Assembly: GCA_013816855.1 (NCBI GenBank)
Contig: JACDDT010000001.1
Location: forward strand, 23,965 to 87,964
From: Gemmatimonadaceae bacterium
GTDB lineage: Bacteria > Gemmatimonadota > Gemmatimonadetes > Gemmatimonadales > Gemmatimonadaceae
Direction: 5' to 3'
DNA: 64,000 nucleotides
Within the stretch, counting starts at the first letter, position 1; every line of letters starts with the position of its first letter. Below the pieces are notes generated by a model. The model saw only the letters and a list, made by a program, of their open reading frames with translations, was not told the origin of the DNA and ran no database searches. The position numbers and the translations under genes are program-made. Shown here in pieces: positions 18,685 through 27,342 of the stretch.

Positions 18685-18716
18685 AAAGAGGCCCGGGGAA
18701 TATCCCGAGCCTCTTT
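18685..18716. terminator. Bidirectional terminator hairpin
   Basis: AAAGAGGC (18685-18692) pairs with GCCTCTTT (18709-18716), with an inner CGGG/CCCG stem and a GAATAT loop. On the minus strand the stem is followed by GCTTTTT. It separates gcdH from the convergent gene. Confidence 0.75.
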
Positions 18717-18734
18717 GTCTGTTATGCCGCGGGT

Positions 18735-19496
18735 TCAGCGGCTATTCAATCGAGTCCACAGGACGAGCACTCCGCAGTAATTCGGACCCGCGGGGTAGTC
18801 GCTCGGCGCGTTGAGCGTGGCGTAGAACTCGATGCCGCGAAGCGAGCCGGGGGTGATGCTGTTCACATCGAACGCGTAATTGATCTTCACACCATCGAGA
18901 TACACCTGCGCGTAACACCGCTTTCCACTCTCGGTGGAGCCGGCGACTACTGCGCCCGTCGCAAGGCGGTAGAACCAGACCTGCGGAATTGTGTGCAGGA
19001 CGGTGGTCATGGCGTGCTCGCGCGCGGCGTACAGCTCATCGGGCGTCACGAAAAATCCGAAGCCCTTTGCTTTCCTCGAATTGAAGGCGGTGGTGTTGGC
19101 TACATCGAGAGAGCGCGCGGTATCGGGCGCGAGCACTTTCACCTTCGCAAGGATGATCGGACTCGGCGAAAGCTGGAACTGTTGCGCGGTCGTCTCATCC
19201 GCCTCGAACGTCATGCGCATGATCTTGGGGACGAACCCGAGCTGCCGGACGATCACTTCATACTCGCCGGGCGTGATGTGCTCCATCCGGAAGCGACCAG
19301 CGCTGTCAGTGTAGCTCCCGAGCCGAAGCACGGGGATGGCGACTTCCGCGTGAGTCAATGGAATGTTGGACGAGTCAGAGTGTACGGAGCCTAGCAGCGT
19401 GGCCTGCGCGCCGGAATAAACGGGCGCTGCGGTGAGAAGCGCCCCGAGCGCGAATAATGCTTTGAAATGGCGAGTCACTAGCCCTACACGGTGCAT
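18735..19496 (-). CDS. Secreted carboxypeptidase-regulatory-like domain protein
   Basis: A 253-residue protein with a signal peptide ending near PVYSGAQ. It is followed by a carboxypeptidase-regulatory-like beta-sandwich: GSVHSDSSNIPLTHAEVAI, then SYTDSAGRFRMEHITPGEY and QLGF. The last 130 residues resemble a TonB-receptor plug-like segment ending in YPAGPNYCGVLVLWT. No beta-barrel follows, so it is a short stand-alone form of a module usually fused to TonB-dependent receptors. The ATG at 19496 has GGAG 7 nt upstream and is better than the GTG at 19517. Confidence 0.8.
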   Translation of the reverse strand: MHRVGLVTRHFKALFALGALLTAAPVYSGAQATLLGSVHSDSSNIPLTHAEVAIPVLRLGSYTDSAGRFRMEHITPGEYEVIVRQLGFVPKIMRMTFEADETTAQQFQLSPSPIILAKVKVLAPDTARSLDVANTTAFNSRKAKGFGFFVTPDELYAAREHAMTTVLHTIPQVWFYRLATGAVVAGSTESGKRCYAQVYLDGVKINYAFDVNSITPGSLRGIEFYATLNAPSDYPAGPNYCGVLVLWTRLNSR

Positions 19497-19560
19497 GGCG
19501 GTGCTCCAGTCTGCCACTCTTTGAACATTACATGGAGGTTAAGATTTTGGCTATCTTCTA

Positions 19561-19576
19561 TGTGAAACTTTTCACA
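19561..19576. promoter_or_regulatory. CRP-type palindrome TGTGA-N6-TCACA before etfB
   Basis: TGTGAAACTTTTCACA is a 16-bp palindrome with 7-bp arms and matches the core CRP/Vfr half-site consensus exactly. It ends 2 nt before the etfB Shine-Dalgarno, and a possible -10 box TATCTT lies just upstream, so binding would overlap the transcript start and probably repress etfB. It is also 72 nt upstream of the divergent gene's ATG. Confidence 0.6.
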
Positions 19577-19590
19577 ATGGAGCTGGCTGC

Positions 19591-20343
19591 GTGAAAATCG
19601 CAGTGTGTATCAAACGCGTTCCCGATATGGATGTCCGTTTCAAGATCGGCGCTGACTCTGCGTCGGTAGATGAGACAGGGCTGAAATACGATCTCAATGA
19701 CTTCGACGCGTGGGCGGTCGAGGCCGCGCTGCAGCTGCGCGAGAAGGCCGGCGCCGGCGAAGTCACTGTTGTCTCGCTCGGGCCCGATGCGGCCCAGGAG
19801 ACTTTGCGCAAGGCGCTGAGCATGGGCGCGGATAAAGCCATTCATCTGAAGACCGAGAGGATTCCCTTCGACAGCTCGGTGATCGCGAAGGCCCTCGCCG
19901 ACGAGCTTCGTGGCGGATCGTACGATTTGATTTTGTTCGGCAAGATGGCGCCCGATACCGCGAATGGCGTTACCGGTCCAATCGCGGCCGAGCTTCTTGG
20001 CGTCGCGTGCGTTACCGCGATCTCATCACTCGAAGTGAACGGTCAAACTGGAACTGCCAAGCGCGAGCTCGAGGGCGCGCAGGAATTCGTGGAGTTTAAG
20101 CTGCCCGCAGTCCTTACTGTCGATGAGGGACTCAACACCGCGCGCTATCCCACGCTCAAGGGAATCATGGCGGCAAAGAAGAAGCCGCTCGAGGTGAAGC
20201 CCGTGCAGCTCGGCGAATCAAAGGTCAACGTGAAGAAGATGGAGCTTCCCGCCGAGAGATCAGCCGGGAAAATTGTAGGAGAGGGCGCAGCTGCGGTCCC
20301 CGAGCTGGTGCGCCTCCTTCAAACGGAGGCGAAAGTCATCTAA
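19591..20343 (+). CDS. etfB: Electron transfer flavoprotein beta subunit
   Basis: The 250-residue ETF beta subunit binds AMP and contacts acyl-CoA dehydrogenases. The start MKIAVCIKRVPD is typical. The recognition loop reads LNTARYPTLKGIMAAKKKPL (residues 181-200), containing Lys196-198 at the place where ETF-beta lysine methylation occurs in characterised systems. The GTG start has GGAG 8 nt upstream, with a CRP-type palindrome immediately before it. It overlaps etfA as TAATG. A candidate ETF-beta methyltransferase gene lies convergently after the ETF:quinone oxidoreductase gene. Confidence 0.96.
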   Translation: MKIAVCIKRVPDMDVRFKIGADSASVDETGLKYDLNDFDAWAVEAALQLREKAGAGEVTVVSLGPDAAQETLRKALSMGADKAIHLKTERIPFDSSVIAKALADELRGGSYDLILFGKMAPDTANGVTGPIAAELLGVACVTAISSLEVNGQTGTAKRELEGAQEFVEFKLPAVLTVDEGLNTARYPTLKGIMAAKKKPLEVKPVQLGESKVNVKKMELPAERSAGKIVGEGAAAVPELVRLLQTEAKVI

Positions 20344-21332
20344 TGGCGAACGTTCTTGCTTTTGCGGAAACGCGCGACGGTGCGCCGAGGAAAGTTGCGC
20401 TGGAGGCGATAACGGCAGCGCGCATGCTCGCGGATGCGACTGGCGGAGGTGAGGTCCACGCGCTCATCCTCGGCGCGGCCGGAGTCTCAGAGAAGGCAAA
20501 GCAGCTGGGTGAGTACGGCGCGGACGTCGTTTACGTAGTCGAGCACGCCGCCCTCGCGAATTACAGCCCGGAAGTCGCCGCGGCTACGGCAGCCGACCGG
20601 GCGAAGCAGGGCGGATACCGCGCCGTCGTATTCAGCACCTCGGCGCAAGGACGGGATCTCGCGCCGAGAGTGGCCGCCAAGCTCGATGCGGGCATCGTCA
20701 CAGACGTGACGTCATTCAAAGTCGAGGGCGACGCGATAACGGTCACGCATCCGATGAACATCGGCAAAGTCGGCGCGACGGTTTCCATTTCCGGCACGCC
20801 TGCGGTAATTGCAATGCGGCCGAACGTCATTGCGCCCGCGGCGAATGCAAAAGCCGGCAAAATCGAGTTGATTCAGCCAGCACTCGACCCGGCGCAGGCG
20901 CGAGTGACCGTCAAAGAGACGAAGCAGGGCGGGGGAGGAAAGCTCGATCTAGCCGAAGCGCCGATTGTCATCGCAGGCGGACGCGGACTCAAGGCGGCAG
21001 AGAACTTCAAGCTTGTTGAAGATCTCGCTGCGGCGTTCGGAAATGCGGCTGTCGGCGCTACGCGCGCAGTGACTGACGACGGCTGGCGTCCCCACAGCGA
21101 CCAGATTGGGCAAACTGGGCGCCTCGTCAGTCCTGACCTTTATATCGCCGTCGGAATTTCGGGAGCTGTGCAGCATCTCGCGGGAATGAGAACGTCGAAG
21201 ACGATCGTCGCCATCAACAAGGACAAGGAAGCGCCGATCTTCAAACTCGCCGATTACGGCATTGTCGGTGACGTGTTCGAGGTGATGCCGGCGCTCACCG
21301 AAGCAATCAAGGAAGCGAAGAAGGGTCATTGA
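20343..21332 (+). CDS. etfA: Electron transfer flavoprotein alpha subunit
   Basis: The 329-residue ETF alpha subunit carries the FAD. The C-terminal FAD domain shows [20 protein letters not shown], then [22 protein letters not shown] and [20 protein letters not shown], all family signatures. It overlaps both neighbours (TAATG with etfB, TGATG with the oxidoreductase), so the three products are made together. ETF accepts electrons from several dehydrogenases, here most clearly glutaryl-CoA dehydrogenase. Confidence 0.96.
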   Translation: MANVLAFAETRDGAPRKVALEAITAARMLADATGGGEVHALILGAAGVSEKAKQLGEYGADVVYVVEHAALANYSPEVAAATAADRAKQGGYRAVVFSTSAQGRDLAPRVAAKLDAGIVTDVTSFKVEGDAITVTHPMNIGKVGATVSISGTPAVIAMRPNVIAPAANAKAGKIELIQPALDPAQARVTVKETKQGGGGKLDLAEAPIVIAGGRGLKAAENFKLVEDLAAAFGNAAVGATRAVTDDGWRPHSDQIGQTGRLVSPDLYIAVGISGAVQHLAGMRTSKTIVAINKDKEAPIFKLADYGIVGDVFEVMPALTEAIKEAKKGH

Positions 21333-23005
21333 TGGACGGAGCTCGCGGCGGTGTCATTCTTCCCATCAAGCATCAGCCGCAGCTACCGGTTGATCGCCTT
21401 ATCGTCACTGACGCTCCCGATCCGGAAGCAGTTCCCATGGATGTGGTTTTTGTCGGCGGTGGGCCGGCTGGTCTAGCGGGTGCGATCGAGCTCGCGCGTC
21501 TCGTCAAAAACGACAACGAAGCGGGCGGAGATCTCGGCGACATTCAGATCGCGGTCCTCGAGAAAGCGGGCGCGCTTGGTGAAGCGTCGCTCTCGGGAGC
21601 GGTGATCAACCCCACCGCCATGCGAGAGCTTTTTCCGGATCTGGCGGAAAAAGACTTTCCGTTCAGAGCACCGGTTGCAAAGGAGCGCGTCTATTTTCTC
21701 ACCGGAAATCGCAGCTTCCGCATCCCCACGCCGCCGACGATGCAGAATCACGGGAACCACATCGCATCACTCTGCGAGGTGGTTCGCTGGCTTGGAGAAA
21801 GGGCCGAAGCACTCGGTGTGAACGTCTTCACAGGGTTTCCCGCTGCGTCGTTGCTCACTGAAGGGAATCGCGTCACCGGAATCCGTACTACGCCGTCCGG
21901 TCTCGGGCGCGACGGGAATCCGGGAAGCGGCTTCGCTCCGCCGACTGACATCACCGCCGGAATCACAGTCCTGACCGAGGGAACTCGCGGGGCGCTGACC
22001 CAGGCGTATCTCGACTGGCAAAAAATTTCCTCGGAGAACCCGCAAATCTTCGCGCTCGGCGTGAAAGAGATATGGGAAACGAAGACACCGCTCGATTCGA
22101 TCATTCATACGCTTGGCTGGCCGGTACCGCGTAACGCGTTCGGCGGGAGCTTCATGTATCCGCTCACTCCAAATCTCGTGGCGGTCGGACTGGTCGTCGG
22201 GCTCGACTACAGGACGACGACGCTGGACGTGCACGAGATGCTTCAGCGCATGAAGACGCATCCGCTCTTCAGTAGATACCTCGTCGGTGGAGAGATGGTC
22301 GAGTGGGGCGCGAAGACGATTCCTGAAGGCGGCTACTTCGCGTGGCCGCAGCGAAGGCACGGCGATGGCGTGATGATCGCGGGTGATTCAGCGGGATTCG
22401 TCGAGGTGGCGTCTCTCAAGGGCGTGCACTACGCGATGCAGTCCGGAATCTTCGCCGCGCGCGCCGCTTTCGCCGCTCTCAAGAAAAAGGACACGAGCGC
22501 CGCCGCTCTCGCCGAGTATGACACGATGGTGGATGGCAGCTTCATTCGCGAAGATCTCTATCGCCGGCGCAACATGCGCCTTGCCTTTCAGAAGAGCGGT
22601 TTCTTTCTGGGCGGGATAAAAGCGACGCTGATGACACTTACGAACGGTGCATTTCCGGGCGGCAAGATATTGTCCCACGCGGATGCGAGCGAGCCGAAAA
22701 ACATTGCGACTGCCGACACGTTCGTTCCGGATGGAAGGCTGACATTCAGCAAGCTGGACGCGGTCTTTAAATCCGGAAATGCGACGCGCGATGACATTCC
22801 TTCACATCTCGTTGTTGGCCAGGATATCTCGGCCGAAGTCGCAGAGATGTACACGCATGTCTGCCCGGCCGGAGTTTACGAGAGAGACGGGGACCGCCTC
22901 GTCGTCAGCCCGGCGAACTGCGTGGACTGCAAGGCGACGGACGTGCTCGGACCGCGCTGGACGCCGCGCGAGGGCGGAAGTGGGCCGAAGTACCGCTTGA
23001 TGTAG
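21332..23005 (+). CDS. Electron transfer flavoprotein:quinone oxidoreductase
   Basis: A 557-residue membrane-associated flavoprotein that moves electrons from ETF to the quinone pool. The FAD motif GGGPAG is at residues 42-47 and HTLGWPVPRNAFGGSF and MIAGDSAGFV are family blocks. The C-terminal iron-sulfur domain has Cys511 (CPAGVYE), Cys530 and Cys533 (NCVDCK), but the fourth expected cysteine is Thr536 (codon ACG). The usual enzyme has NCxHCKTCD and a [4Fe-4S] cluster. Either a non-standard ligand or a three-cysteine cluster is present. The start overlaps etfA as TGATG. Confidence 0.93.
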   Translation: MDGARGGVILPIKHQPQLPVDRLIVTDAPDPEAVPMDVVFVGGGPAGLAGAIELARLVKNDNEAGGDLGDIQIAVLEKAGALGEASLSGAVINPTAMRELFPDLAEKDFPFRAPVAKERVYFLTGNRSFRIPTPPTMQNHGNHIASLCEVVRWLGERAEALGVNVFTGFPAASLLTEGNRVTGIRTTPSGLGRDGNPGSGFAPPTDITAGITVLTEGTRGALTQAYLDWQKISSENPQIFALGVKEIWETKTPLDSIIHTLGWPVPRNAFGGSFMYPLTPNLVAVGLVVGLDYRTTTLDVHEMLQRMKTHPLFSRYLVGGEMVEWGAKTIPEGGYFAWPQRRHGDGVMIAGDSAGFVEVASLKGVHYAMQSGIFAARAAFAALKKKDTSAAALAEYDTMVDGSFIREDLYRRRNMRLAFQKSGFFLGGIKATLMTLTNGAFPGGKILSHADASEPKNIATADTFVPDGRLTFSKLDAVFKSGNATRDDIPSHLVVGQDISAEVAEMYTHVCPAGVYERDGDRLVVSPANCVDCKATDVLGPRWTPREGGSGPKYRLM

Positions 23006-23031
23006 CGACTGCTTCGGAGCCCTACTGCGGA

Positions 23032-23712
23032 TCAGTGCGCGATGGTATAGATGTCGATCTTCTGCTTGATAGCCCCGTCCTCCCAAGGGACCGATTTCAT
23101 CTCCACGACTTTGAACCCTGCCCCTTTGCACGCATAGAGAAACGCGGGCGTTGAGACCCGGCCTGGATCGGCGATCACCGCGTGCCCGTCGAACTGGAGC
23201 AGCTTGTCGAATACTCGCGGTAAAAGCCCCGCATACTCCCGCTCGTAAAGGACATCGGAGGCGAGAATGAGATCGAACCTGCCGAGGTCCGCCGGTAGGT
23301 CGCGCCAGTTCACCATTCGGGTCGCGGCTTCGCGCCCGATGTTGCGGCAGGTATTCGCGCGGGTGAATTCGAGAGCGGGCTCGTAGTAATCCGTTGCGAG
23401 CACATCGAGTCCCGCCTTCATCGCCGCGGTGGTCACTACCCCGATGCCGCAGCCGAGCTCGATCGTTCTCTTTGGACCACGCGCCACGTTCAGGGCCGCC
23501 GCCGCCAGCTCATTCGCGATGACGATCGACGAGGGCCATATCGCAGCCCAATAAGGCAGCCGCTCGTCACCGACAAAATCTTCTTCGGAGATGAGATCAT
23601 CCGCGCTATCGGGCCGGAGCACCTTGAAAAATCCGGCCCCCACGCGAATTGTCTCGGTCACAACGCGGAAGCGGCGCTCGAGATCGGCAGTGAGCTCCTC
23701 GGCGCAGCTCAC
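23032..23712 (-). CDS. METTL20/METTL21-type protein lysine methyltransferase
   Basis: A 226-residue seven-beta-strand SAM methyltransferase. PYWAAIWPSS precedes motif I (ELGCGIGVVTTAA), and post-II LASDVLYE carries the DxxY signature of the METTL20/21 lysine-methyltransferase group. One characterised member of that group methylates ETF-beta in the recognition loop. The gene ends 26 nt from the ETF:quinone oxidoreductase gene in convergent orientation, but it is co-transcribed with moeA (GTGA/ATGA-type overlap), so the ETF link is suggestive only. A PrmA-like or other protein substrate remains possible. Confidence 0.75.
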   Translation of the reverse strand: MSCAEELTADLERRFRVVTETIRVGAGFFKVLRPDSADDLISEEDFVGDERLPYWAAIWPSSIVIANELAAAALNVARGPKRTIELGCGIGVVTTAAMKAGLDVLATDYYEPALEFTRANTCRNIGREAATRMVNWRDLPADLGRFDLILASDVLYEREYAGLLPRVFDKLLQFDGHAVIADPGRVSTPAFLYACKGAGFKVVEMKSVPWEDGAIKQKIDIYTIAH

Positions 23713-24959
23713 GCGAGTGTGAGTTGCTCGAGCTCGAACGGGTAGTCAGCCAGCGGGAGCGCGAACATTCTCGTCCCCGCAGCATACGACCTTTTTTCAG
23801 GGGGCACGACAAGCAAGGCATTCGCAGCGGCAAGCGACGTGAGCGACGCGGAGCTTTGCGACCTGGTGAGGCGTGCACGGTAACTATCGCCTTCGCGCCG
23901 CACATTCGCGCGAAGGAAGTGGGTGAGCTCGGCTGCGATCGAGACGTCACTTTCGATATCGACGGGAAGCGGCCTTCTGAAAAGGCGGCTGTGGCCGATC
24001 ATCTTCCGGATGGCCGGCCGCGCGAATAGCTCGAACGTCACAACTGCGGAGACCGGATTTCCTGACAGTCCGATCCAGGGTACGCCGTGCAACTGGCCGA
24101 ATGCGAGTGGAGCGCCGGGGCGAATGCGCACTTTCCAGAATTTCTGCTTTCCGCCGAGCGATGCAAACACGTCGCGGGTGAAGTCTGCGTCACCCACAGA
24201 GATTCCCGCGCTGGTGATAATGAGATCGCAACCGCTCGCTTGCTCGAGCTTTTCTCTGAGAGCTTCGCGCGTATCAGCGGCGATGCCGAGATCGACCGGG
24301 TCGCCGCCCGCATCGCGAACGAGCGCGGGGAGTGTGTAGCTGTTCGTCGAGACTATGCGCCGGCCGCTTTCCACTTCGGAGAATTTGTCGATAGTTACCA
24401 GCTCATCGCCGGAGCTGATAACGGCGACGCGTGGCCGCCGATACACGGATATCCGCGCCGCGCCGCCCGAAAGAAGCACTCCGATCAAAGTCGGGGTAAC
24501 GACGGTGCCTTCACCGCCAAGCACGTCGCCTTGTCGAAAATCTTCGCCCGCCGGGCGGACATTCCGGCCTCCATCGCGGGCGTCCCTGATCGCAACGGTA
24601 TGGGTCCCTCCATCTGTGTCCTCGATGCGGATGACGCTGTCGGCGCCTTCGGGTACCGGAGCGCCGGTCATGATGCGCATCGCTTCGCCGGCGCACAGCG
24701 AACGGGAAGGGAATTGTCCCGCCGCAATGCTCTCGACGACGGGCAGTATAACCGCATTCGTAGCCGTCGCTCCGTTTACGTCCGTCGCCTGCACCGCGAA
24801 TCCATCCATCGATGCGTTGTTCCACGGCGGGATCGTTACCGGCGCAATGACGTCCTCTGCTAAGACGCGGCCTGCACAGTCGACCGTATTGGCTTTTTCA
24901 GCGGGAAGCGGGCGAATGTCCTCGAGAATCCGTGCGCTCGCCTCGGACGGATTCAGCAC
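23709..24959 (-). CDS. moeA: Molybdopterin molybdotransferase MoeA
   Basis: MoeA inserts molybdenum into adenylated molybdopterin. The 416-residue protein has the N-terminal blocks PPWNNASMDGFA and GEAMRIMTGAPVPEGAD, the MPT-binding domain SSGDEL and TSAGISVGDADF, and GLSGNPVSA. All are classic MoeA signatures. The GTG at 24959 gives the expected start; it lies 6 nt after the dacB stop. No other molybdenum cofactor gene is in the window, so its user enzyme is elsewhere. Confidence 0.95.
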   Translation of the reverse strand: MLNPSEASARILEDIRPLPAEKANTVDCAGRVLAEDVIAPVTIPPWNNASMDGFAVQATDVNGATATNAVILPVVESIAAGQFPSRSLCAGEAMRIMTGAPVPEGADSVIRIEDTDGGTHTVAIRDARDGGRNVRPAGEDFRQGDVLGGEGTVVTPTLIGVLLSGGAARISVYRRPRVAVISSGDELVTIDKFSEVESGRRIVSTNSYTLPALVRDAGGDPVDLGIAADTREALREKLEQASGCDLIITSAGISVGDADFTRDVFASLGGKQKFWKVRIRPGAPLAFGQLHGVPWIGLSGNPVSAVVTFELFARPAIRKMIGHSRLFRRPLPVDIESDVSIAAELTHFLRANVRREGDSYRARLTRSQSSASLTSLAAANALLVVPPEKRSYAAGTRMFALPLADYPFELEQLTLA

Positions 24960-24965
24960 TGTGAG

Positions 24966-26348
24966 CTACTGTCCCGTGTAGGACGCGAGCGCTACGCCGA
25001 TGGCATTCCCGACCGCCTTAACTTCGCTCGACTCGGTAGTGAAGTTGTTGCAGAGGATGCTGAAGATGAGTCGCTGCCCATTCGCTGCCGTGACGTAGCC
25101 CGAAAGCGAGATTGCGTGCTGAAGCGTCCCCGTCTTTGCGTGCATGTTGCCCTGCGCAGGAGTTCCCTTCATACGGTTCCGAATTGTGCCGTCTACACCT
25201 GCAACGGGCATCGCGTTGTAATAGACATCGAAGTTCGGATCGCGCTGCATAACGTCGAGCACGCGCACTATCGTCTCCGGAGTGAGCAGGTCGTGCGGAC
25301 TGAGGCCGCTGCCGTCGCGCAGGACGAAACCGTCCGCCTGCACGCCCCATTCGAGAAGATGCCTGCGATAAATCTTGAGGGCGCTATCAGCGAGACCTGC
25401 ACCGCCGCGCTCGAGCCCGATGGTCTTCATCAGGATCTCGCCGATTTGGTTCTGCGACGGCTTGAGAAACGCCGGGAGAATCGCCCGAAGCGGGAGGGAT
25501 GAGAAAACGAAAAGAGTATCCACCGCAGGCAGCGGATCGAGAGATTTCGGGGCTACTCCGCCGACCGTGAGGCCGCGGCGCGTGAGGCCGAGCGAGAGCG
25601 CGTTCAGAAAATTCCTGTCGGGATCGTGCGAGGGACCGGAAAATAAGCTGTCGAGCCCGCCGCCCACCTTCGGGAATGTTGGGGCCATTCCCTCGTTGAA
25701 AAACAATTCGTCTGTAGGAGCGCCGTAATACTCGCCAAGATCATCCCATCCCCAGCTCTCGCCGAGGACTGAATCCGGAAACGCATTTCCGCCGCTGACC
25801 AAAGATCCCGTGATTCTGGAAATACCGTGTGCCCGGAGCGAATCGGCGAAACCGAACATCACGTTGATCGCACTGCCGCGGAGGGTGTCGCTAATGGACG
25901 GATCGCCGCGCCCGATTACGACGAGGTCGCCGTTGAGCACCGAATCGCGAACCGTTCCGCGCGCCGCGAATGCCGTGTGATAGGTGTAATCCGGTCCCAG
26001 CTCCTTTAGCGCTACAGCGGACGTGACGATCTTCATGTTCGACGCGGGGAGCAAGAGCTTTCCGGCGTTGTGGGAGAAGATCGTATCAGCTTTCTGGGGA
26101 TTCACGATGAGGACACCAAACTCCGCGCTCCGGAACTTCGGCTGGGAGATCAGGGAATCCACCAACTTCACCAGCCCCTGCCTCGGGGTGAGCTGAACCA
26201 CCGGAGCGATCAGCGTCGGCGAAACGTCGGACGGTTTGATGCTTTCCGGATTCGGAAGCGGTTTCGGTGTCGGAGCTTGGGTGGCGGGCGTGCAAGCGAG
26301 CGTGAGCAACGCAGAGGTCGCAAGAATTGCAGCGCGATTACGCTTCAT
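24966..26348 (-). CDS. dacB: D-alanyl-D-alanine carboxypeptidase/endopeptidase (PBP4 type), lipoprotein
   Basis: A 460-residue S13-family penicillin-binding protein acting on peptidoglycan in the periplasm. The signal carries a lipobox (LTLAC, Cys19), unlike the soluble enterobacterial enzyme. The active site has Ser103 and Lys106 (SNMK), SQN in PSQNQIGEIL, and KTG in MHAKTGTL. The large insertion domain typical of PBP4 lies between SxxK and SxN. Its first codons overlap the end of queD by 11 nt. Confidence 0.93.
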   Translation of the reverse strand: MKRNRAAILATSALLTLACTPATQAPTPKPLPNPESIKPSDVSPTLIAPVVQLTPRQGLVKLVDSLISQPKFRSAEFGVLIVNPQKADTIFSHNAGKLLLPASNMKIVTSAVALKELGPDYTYHTAFAARGTVRDSVLNGDLVVIGRGDPSISDTLRGSAINVMFGFADSLRAHGISRITGSLVSGGNAFPDSVLGESWGWDDLGEYYGAPTDELFFNEGMAPTFPKVGGGLDSLFSGPSHDPDRNFLNALSLGLTRRGLTVGGVAPKSLDPLPAVDTLFVFSSLPLRAILPAFLKPSQNQIGEILMKTIGLERGGAGLADSALKIYRRHLLEWGVQADGFVLRDGSGLSPHDLLTPETIVRVLDVMQRDPNFDVYYNAMPVAGVDGTIRNRMKGTPAQGNMHAKTGTLQHAISLSGYVTAANGQRLIFSILCNNFTTESSEVKAVGNAIGVALASYTGQ

Positions 26349-26757
26349 AAGTTGAGCTCAGGGTTGTGTCCTCTGCGATGGTGACGCGGGAGACTTTCGA
26401 TGCTCCGGTAAGACGCGCCTGCACTTTCTCGAAAACGAAACGCGCCAGATTCTCCCCCGAGGGAATCATCTTCCCGTCGGCGAATTCCGGCACCTCGAGA
26501 TTGATGTTGCGATGGTCGAAGCGCGCCATCACCTCGGATTCGAGTATGGCGTCGAGCTCCCCCAGGTCGATCAGGAAGCCTGTCGCTTCATCGACCGGAC
26601 CGCTCACGGTAACATCGCATCGATAGTTGTGTCCGTGAAAATTTGGCCAGGAGCATGCGCCGAATGTCGAAGAGTTTTTTTCTTCGGTCCAGTCGGGGCG
26701 GCGGTAACGGTGCGCCGCCGAAAATAAAACGCGGCGCGTGAGCGATGCAGTCGGCAT
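26338..26757 (-). CDS. queD: 6-carboxytetrahydropterin synthase / 6-pyruvoyl-tetrahydropterin synthase family
   Basis: A 139-residue pterin synthase. The zinc histidines are visible in FSAAHRY and FHGHNY, and the catalytic cysteine in FGACSWPN. The C-terminal Glu in IAEDTT completes the substrate pocket. Bacterial members usually act as QueD in queuosine synthesis; no other queuosine gene is nearby, so the substrate call is by family. The ATG at 26757 gives the standard length; a longer frame to 27096 is antisense noise over the BON gene. It ends inside the dacB start region. Confidence 0.88.
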   Translation of the reverse strand: MPTASLTRRVLFSAAHRYRRPDWTEEKNSSTFGACSWPNFHGHNYRCDVTVSGPVDEATGFLIDLGELDAILESEVMARFDHRNINLEVPEFADGKMIPSGENLARFVFEKVQARLTGASKVSRVTIAEDTTLSSTYEA

Positions 26758-26791
26758 TGACCAAATCTGCCGAAACCAACCCGTGCTTGCG

Positions 26792-27307
26792 CTAGTGGTC
26801 CTCGCCAGGAGCGCCCGCGTCCGCTTCCGTTCCTGCCATTCCTTCGGGCGTCGGAGTCTCCGGAGGCGTCCACGGAATTCCGCTGCTGATCGCTTCCTGT
26901 ATATCCGTCGTCCCTTCGATTTCCGCGCGGGGGTGTTCCGTGAGATGCTCCGCTTCCGGACTTTCCGAGCGAGGACGGTCGCCGAGGAGAATTCCTTCGT
27001 GTCTCTCTTCATCGGCAAGGTGATCGTCGATCGCCTCGGGGCTCTCGGCCCGGCGGATTGCGTCCACGACGAGGTCGTTTTCCACCGAGGAGACACCGAT
27101 TACGTCAGTAAGGAGATGCTCGACGACACGCATCTCCGATTCGGTTCCGACGCGCCCGCTGATGCGCACGACGCCGCGATTGACTTCTACTTCGACGTCG
27201 GCAGGGTCGAAAGAAACCTGCTCATCCAAACGGCCGCGAATGAGCGCGCGCAGCTCGCCGTCGCTCAAATTCTCCAGCCCTGAAAGATCTTCGAAATCCT
27301 TTGCCAC
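26792..27307 (-). CDS. BON-domain protein
   Basis: A 171-residue acidic protein with one BON domain (about residues 17-83): LIRGRLDEQVSFDPADVEVEV, then GVVRISGRVGTESEMRVVEH and VVENDLVV-like strands. The C-terminal 85 residues are rich in Glu, Pro and Asp and look disordered. There is no signal peptide, which is unusual because many BON proteins are periplasmic. The GTG start is supported by GGGGGA 5 nt upstream. It lies in a tightly spaced minus-strand run with gpmI and queD. Confidence 0.85.
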   Translation of the reverse strand: MAKDFEDLSGLENLSDGELRALIRGRLDEQVSFDPADVEVEVNRGVVRISGRVGTESEMRVVEHLLTDVIGVSSVENDLVVDAIRRAESPEAIDDHLADEERHEGILLGDRPRSESPEAEHLTEHPRAEIEGTTDIQEAISSGIPWTPPETPTPEGMAGTEADAGAPGEDH

Positions 27308-27342
27308 CAGTCCCCCGAAAGCCCGGCGAGCCGGGCATAAGG

